Origin: CAZWDO01 sp964632485 [NCBI: uncultured bacterium]
GTDB taxonomy: Bacteria; JAGOEH01
Direction of reading: 5' to 3'
DNA: 45,881 nucleotides
Assembly (NCBI GenBank): GCA_964632485.1
Contig: CAZWDO010000015.1
Coordinates: 7,920-53,800, forward strand
Shown: positions 41,954 to 45,881 of the stretch, in pieces
How positions within the stretch are numbered: position 1 is the first letter of the stretch
How the letters are laid out: each line of letters opens with the position of its first letter
Made by a program: the position numbers and the translations under genes
The notes under the pieces: generated by a model
What the model was told of the DNA's origin: nothing
The model's input: the letters and a program-made list of their open reading frames with translations, nothing else
Databases searched by the model: none

Positions 41954-43852
41954 ATGACCGGGATTTATGATTTATGGTTGCGGAAAGAACTGGATCTCTT
42001 AGAATCGGTATCGATTCAACGGATAGCTGACAATCGCTACAAGGATTGGCAATGCTATTGCAGTGAAACGATTTTTTCAGCATCTGGATTTCGGCGTATT
42101 TTTGCAGCGGACGGGGATGAACAATCCGACAATCCGGCAATCACTCAATACGATTTTATTTTAACATATTTCTCTGCGCTGGTATTCGCTGAATTTATCC
42201 AAAAACAAAAGCCAGGTCAAAAAATCATCACAATCGCTATCGGGCGGGATACCCGTCCCACCGGTATCTTATTGGCGTCCATTGTATATTTCGCCTTAAT
42301 TAAAAATGGGTTCCACCCTCTCTATTTAGGTATCACTGCCGGACCCGAAATTATGGCTTTTGCCAATCAAACCGATTCTATTGATGGTTTTTTTTATCTG
42401 ACCGCCAGCCACAATCCTCCCGGCCACAATGGTTTTAAATTTGGTTTGCAACAGGGTGTTTGCAATGGAGCAGAGGTCGGAGAAATCCTTACCCAATTCC
42501 ATCGCCAGGTGGAAGCGGAAGCCGAAGTGGTCAAATCCCTTATCAAAGAGTATGAGGCATCTTTAAATCAGTTTCACACGTATTATCAATTTTCGCCCTT
42601 ATTTAAAATTGTGAGTGAAACGGCTTATCAGCGTTTTTTGCATAAAATTTTCTGGGGTGATGTTGCGAATGCTTCTTCATTGGAGCATTCATTCAGCCAG
42701 GCAATCCATGAAGCGCAAATTGGCATAATAGCTGAATTCAACGGGAGTTCGCGAATTTTATCAGTAGATAAAAAGCTGTTGCTTGAAATGGGTTTAATAT
42801 GCCATTGGATGAACGATACACCCGGAGTTTTTGCGCATGCGATTGTTCCCGAGGGGGATTCCCTGAATATGGCTGCCAAAGCCCTTGAACAATTCCGGCA
42901 GAATGGCCACCCGGTTCATTTTGCTTATGTTCCTGATTGTGATGGCGATCGTGGAAACCTGGTAATATGGAATGAACAAACCCATTTGGCAGAAGCATTG
43001 CCGGCCCAGACCGTTTTTGCGCTATCAGCAATGGCAGAAATCGGTTATGCCTGGTTAACCGGTCAAATGACCCATGAAACGCGCAATGCTATTATTGTCA
43101 ATGATTGCACCTCTGGAATGCTTGATCGGGTCATGGCCCGTTTGCCGATAAATATTATCAGGGTTGAAACTGGTGAAGCCAATGTCGTGAACCGCGCTCT
43201 ACAATTAGAACGCGACGGGTGGATCGTCCGCATTATTGGCGAGGGCAGTAATGGCGGCAATATAACCCGTCCCTCCAATACACGCGATCCGCTTTCTACG
43301 GTAGTTGCCATGCTGAAACTACTAGTTTTCAAATATCATGGTCAGTCGATCTACCAGTTTTTCGCTGGGATGCTCTCTAATGCCGAAATTACAATCCCGG
43401 CAATGCCTTCAATTGCCGATTATATCAACTTGCTGCCAAAATTTATTACTACGAATGCTTTTGATGTGGGTTCCGTTATGAAGATTCGATCGCGGAACCA
43501 AATCAGTCTTAAACACGCCTTTGAAGAAGCTTTTCTGAGCAGTTGGCAGACAGATGCCCCTGCATTCAAAGAAAAATATAGGTTCGTCTCCTATCGGGAA
43601 ATTAATTATGAGGGAGTCGAAGCCCATTCTGGATGGGGCGAAGGCCATCGTTCCGGCGATCAGAGTGGGGGATTGAAAATCGAATTACTAAATGATAAAC
43701 AGGAAGTCGCCGCCTGGCTTTTTTGGCGCAAATCAAAAACCGAGGATTTAGTGAGAACAATTGTCGATATTGATGCCGGCACGGTCGAGTCAGAAAAATT
43801 TTGGCGCGATTGGCTCCGGAATGTTTTAAACCAAGCCGATACAACGAGGTAA
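41954..43852 (+). CDS. Alpha-D-phosphohexomutase superfamily protein, divergent
   Basis: 632 aa, longer than the ~450-590 usual for the superfamily. The active-site TASHNPPGHNGFKFG (phospho-Ser152), metal loop PDCDGDR (Asp328, Asp330, Asp332) and sugar loop GEGSNGGNITRPSNTRDP (429-446) are clear. The final phosphate-binding loop reads RKSKTE in place of RPSGTE, so the C-terminal domain is altered. It probably interconverts hexose-1- and hexose-6-phosphates for nucleotide-sugar synthesis; substrate open. AAAGGA precedes the ATG and it runs directly into the aminotransferase gene (3-bp gap). A second mutase in the window beside pgcA. Confidence 0.85.
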   Translation: MTGIYDLWLRKELDLLESVSIQRIADNRYKDWQCYCSETIFSASGFRRIFAADGDEQSDNPAITQYDFILTYFSALVFAEFIQKQKPGQKIITIAIGRDTRPTGILLASIVYFALIKNGFHPLYLGITAGPEIMAFANQTDSIDGFFYLTASHNPPGHNGFKFGLQQGVCNGAEVGEILTQFHRQVEAEAEVVKSLIKEYEASLNQFHTYYQFSPLFKIVSETAYQRFLHKIFWGDVANASSLEHSFSQAIHEAQIGIIAEFNGSSRILSVDKKLLLEMGLICHWMNDTPGVFAHAIVPEGDSLNMAAKALEQFRQNGHPVHFAYVPDCDGDRGNLVIWNEQTHLAEALPAQTVFALSAMAEIGYAWLTGQMTHETRNAIIVNDCTSGMLDRVMARLPINIIRVETGEANVVNRALQLERDGWIVRIIGEGSNGGNITRPSNTRDPLSTVVAMLKLLVFKYHGQSIYQFFAGMLSNAEITIPAMPSIADYINLLPKFITTNAFDVGSVMKIRSRNQISLKHAFEEAFLSSWQTDAPAFKEKYRFVSYREINYEGVEAHSGWGEGHRSGDQSGGLKIELLNDKQEVAAWLFWRKSKTEDLVRTIVDIDAGTVESEKFWRDWLRNVLNQADTTR

Positions 43853-43855
43853 AAA

Positions 43856-44977
43856 ATGGCTGTTCCTTTTTTAGATCTAAAACTTCAATATGCGTTGCAT
43901 AAAAAAGAGATTGATGATGCCATCCAAAGAGTGATTGAAAATCAATCGTTCATTGGCGGACCCATTCTTGGTGAGTTTGAAAAACATTTGGCTGAACTCA
44001 ATCAAAGCCGCCATGCCATTGGGGTAAGCTCTGGGACTTCCGCTCTTTTTTTAGCTTTGAAAACTTTAGGTATTGGTCCGGGAGACGAGGTAATCACGGT
44101 TCCTATGACGTTCATTGCCACTGTAGAGGCCATTTTGAACCTGGGAGCAGATGTGCGTTTCGTTGATATTGACAAACGCACATTCACCATTGATCCCCAA
44201 CAGCTTGAAACGGCGATAACCAAACGGACCAAGGCTATCGTGCCGGTTCACCTCTATGGTCAAATGGCCGATATGCTGCAATTACGTCAACTTGCGGACC
44301 GGCATGGACTTTACTTGGTAGAGGATGCCGCCCAGGCCCATGGCGCCACTCATCATGGGAAATCTCCCGGCTTCTATGGCGATATGGCGACATTCAGTTT
44401 CTATCCGGGTAAAAATATTGGCGCTTATGGCGATGCTGGGGCTGTCATCACTAATAATGATCAGTGGGCGGAATCCATACGTAAATTAAGAGATCATGGC
44501 CGATTGGAAAAATATTCCCACGATGTGATCGGCGATAATTTTCGCATGGACACCTTGCAGGCTTCAATCCTATGTTGTAAATATAATTACCTCGAAATAT
44601 GGAATCAGCGCCGGATTGAAATTGCCCGACTCTATTCCGACGCTCTGGAATCAATGGCCCGAACCAGAGGGGTTGATATCCAGCTTCCTTTTATAGCCCA
44701 GGAAAATAAAGCAGTATTCCATATTTATCCAATATTGTTGGATGGACGCGATCGCATCGCTCAAAATCTTAAACTGAAAGGTATCGCGACTGGAGTCCAT
44801 TATCCGATTCCACTTCACCTTCAGCCTGCATTAAAACATTTGCCTACCAGTCAAAACCGATATCCTCAGACAGAATTTGTCGCATCGCGTGAACTCTCCT
44901 TACCGATTTTTCCGGAAATGACGGATCATCAGGTGGAACAAGTCATCAGCGGCATTGGAGAACTCTTCGTTGATTAA
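43856..44977 (+). CDS. DegT/DnrJ/EryC1/StrS family PLP-dependent sugar aminotransferase
   Basis: 373 aa. Lys186 in SFYPGKNIGAYGD binds PLP, Asp157 (LVEDAAQAHGA) contacts the ring nitrogen, and the GVSSGTSALFLAL phosphate loop and PMTFIATVEAI segment are typical. Makes amino sugars from keto-sugar nucleotides for surface polysaccharide. GAGG lies before the ATG, 3 bp after the mutase stop; its own stop overlaps the next gene. Confidence 0.93.
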   Translation: MAVPFLDLKLQYALHKKEIDDAIQRVIENQSFIGGPILGEFEKHLAELNQSRHAIGVSSGTSALFLALKTLGIGPGDEVITVPMTFIATVEAILNLGADVRFVDIDKRTFTIDPQQLETAITKRTKAIVPVHLYGQMADMLQLRQLADRHGLYLVEDAAQAHGATHHGKSPGFYGDMATFSFYPGKNIGAYGDAGAVITNNDQWAESIRKLRDHGRLEKYSHDVIGDNFRMDTLQASILCCKYNYLEIWNQRRIEIARLYSDALESMARTRGVDIQLPFIAQENKAVFHIYPILLDGRDRIAQNLKLKGIATGVHYPIPLHLQPALKHLPTSQNRYPQTEFVASRELSLPIFPEMTDHQVEQVISGIGELFVD

Positions 44978-45881
44978 ACGGTTTCGCGAAAAATTATTTC
45001 TCTTCGGCTCAGATTTTATTGCCATCCACCTGGCTTTTTTTATTACTTTCTGGTATAAATTTTATAGTGGAATACTCTATTTAAAAGAGGCAATCCCACT
45101 TCAATTTTACTTAATTCCCACATTGATGATTTATGCCTATTGGGCGATATTCTTTTTTTTCTTCGGACTTTATCAATCCTGGTACGCCCAATCGCGATTT
45201 GATGAGCTGGTAGCCGTAACAAAAGCGATCATCTGGGGAATTGTTATTTTTTATTTTTTGCTTTTTTTTAACAATGTCAACATTTCCCGTTCAACATTCA
45301 TTATTTATTCTACCTCGTTATTCTGGACAGTTGCAATCGGACGGTTGGTAATCCGCAGCATGCAGCGCAGTCTTCTAATCCAGGGCATTGGCGCCCGACA
45401 TGTCGGAATCATTGGATTGAACAGTCAAGCGATTAAAATTGCGCATGATATTGCTGAGTACCCCGCGCTGGGTTTGAAAATGATGGGATTCATCGAAACT
45501 CCGGGCTCAGCACCTGATATTCACTCTGATCATTCCATTTTAGGGTCAATTAATTCGATCCGACAAATTATCTCTGATTATCGAATTCATGATCTTATTT
45601 TTGCTGATCGCGACCACGATCAAAACATGATTTTTAAAGTTATGAATGAATCGTTAGAGTATTCCGTGGATTTCTATATTATTCCCGGACTCTACGATAT
45701 CGTGGCCGGTCATCTAAAAACAAATCAAATCTATGGTTTCCCGCTGGTCAAGCTTTTCCCCACACCCATGACCCCGGTCGAAGCAAAACTTAAACGGACG
45801 ATAGATATTCTGGTTTCAATTTGCGGTTTGATCATCACTTTTCCTATATTGTCCATCATGGCAGCTATCATTAAACTTGAA
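44970..45881 (+). CDS. Polyprenyl glycosylphosphotransferase (initiating sugar transferase), partial
   Basis: Open at the right edge; 304 codons shown. Start TTG at 44970 has GGAG 9 nt upstream and overlaps the aminotransferase stop by 8 nt. Four to five transmembrane segments (~10-125) precede a nucleotide-binding-like middle (HVGIIGLNSQAIKIAHDI). The frame reaches KRTIDILVSICGL, where the catalytic bacterial sugar transferase domain begins, as in WcaJ/EpsL-type proteins. It would put the first sugar phosphate on undecaprenyl phosphate. No ATG start exists, so simple ORF calls miss it. Confidence 0.85.
   Translation, partial: MIKRFREKLFLFGSDFIAIHLAFFITFWYKFYSGILYLKEAIPLQFYLIPTLMIYAYWAIFFFFFGLYQSWYAQSRFDELVAVTKAIIWGIVIFYFLLFFNNVNISRSTFIIYSTSLFWTVAIGRLVIRSMQRSLLIQGIGARHVGIIGLNSQAIKIAHDIAEYPALGLKMMGFIETPGSAPDIHSDHSILGSINSIRQIISDYRIHDLIFADRDHDQNMIFKVMNESLEYSVDFYIIPGLYDIVAGHLKTNQIYGFPLVKLFPTPMTPVEAKLKRTIDILVSICGLIITFPILSIMAAIIKLE

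Noticed and set aside
1-45881. CRISPR array, prophage or IS element
   Set aside because: No regularly spaced repeats, integrase, transposase or phage structural gene was seen.

Overview
The window is about 42-45% GC by eye and reads as a free-living Gram-negative bacterium. It carries an OmpA-type peptidoglycan-binding tail, secreted and lipoprotein-like products, a c-di-GMP synthase and an RsbU/SpoIIE-type phosphatase. Formate-tetrahydrofolate ligase, phosphate acetyltransferase and a PflX-like radical SAM protein fit an anaerobic or facultative lifestyle. Gene style (TPR and FN3-like proteins, many ATGA start/stop overlaps) suggests an FCB-type or deep-branching candidate-phylum genome; this placement is a guess. 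No phage, IS element or CRISPR array is visible.

Layout. 1-4483 (+): tail of an OmpA-like protein, a NitT/TauT-type ABC permease and ATPase, a membrane protein with one EF-hand loop, and a two-part AAA+ ATPase, in a tight run that looks like one envelope-linked system. 4499-6848: a CLC channel gene (-) broken by a T9 homopolymer, divergent from a small zincin (+). 6915-8585: fhs (+). 8582-15790 (-): a long operon pta, CDP-alcohol phosphatidyltransferase, ridA, AMMECR1, flippase-like protein, an unlisted 56-aa membrane protein, PHP hydrolase, DAG-kinase-like protein, small exported protein and adenosine deaminase. 15791-16471: a 680-bp gap with divergent promoters and an 11-nt inverted motif. 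16475-20317 (+): a minimal pyruvate-kinase-like protein and an M16 peptidase. 20208-28212 (-): lytic transglycosylase, TPR protein, der, plsY, merR, tRNA-Pro(GGG), terminator, metH without its reactivation domain, and that domain as a separate gene. 28438-32295 (+): SwrB-like membrane protein, uridine phosphorylase, multi-receiver diguanylate cyclase. 32277-37078 (-): FN3-like lipoprotein, radical SAM protein, phosphoglucomutase, rhomboid. 37275-38519 (+): glycosyltransferase. 38520-38947: a candidate sigma-54 small RNA. 38948-40465 (-): secreted esterase. 40743-45881 (+): SpoIIE phosphatase, second phosphohexomutase, DegT aminotransferase and the start of a polyprenyl glycosylphosphotransferase, which opens a polysaccharide locus running off the right edge.

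How it fits together. The leftward operon at 8-16 kb joins phospholipid head-group chemistry (phosphatidyltransferase, lipid kinase, flippase-like protein) with acetate and nucleoside metabolism. The two phosphohexomutases, glycosyltransferase, aminotransferase and sugar transferase point to nucleotide-sugar and surface-polysaccharide synthesis. The diguanylate cyclase and PP2C phosphatase are the signalling genes.

The most novel-looking signals are: (1) a sigma-54-type promoter, a 13-bp hairpin with GAGA loop, a C-rich linker containing ACCTCC and a strong terminator at 38693-38832, together resembling an anti-Shine-Dalgarno sRNA; (2) the ABC/EF-hand/AAA+ cluster at the left end; (3) three promoters (clc, zincin, rhomboid) placed so that the mRNA would begin at the start codon.
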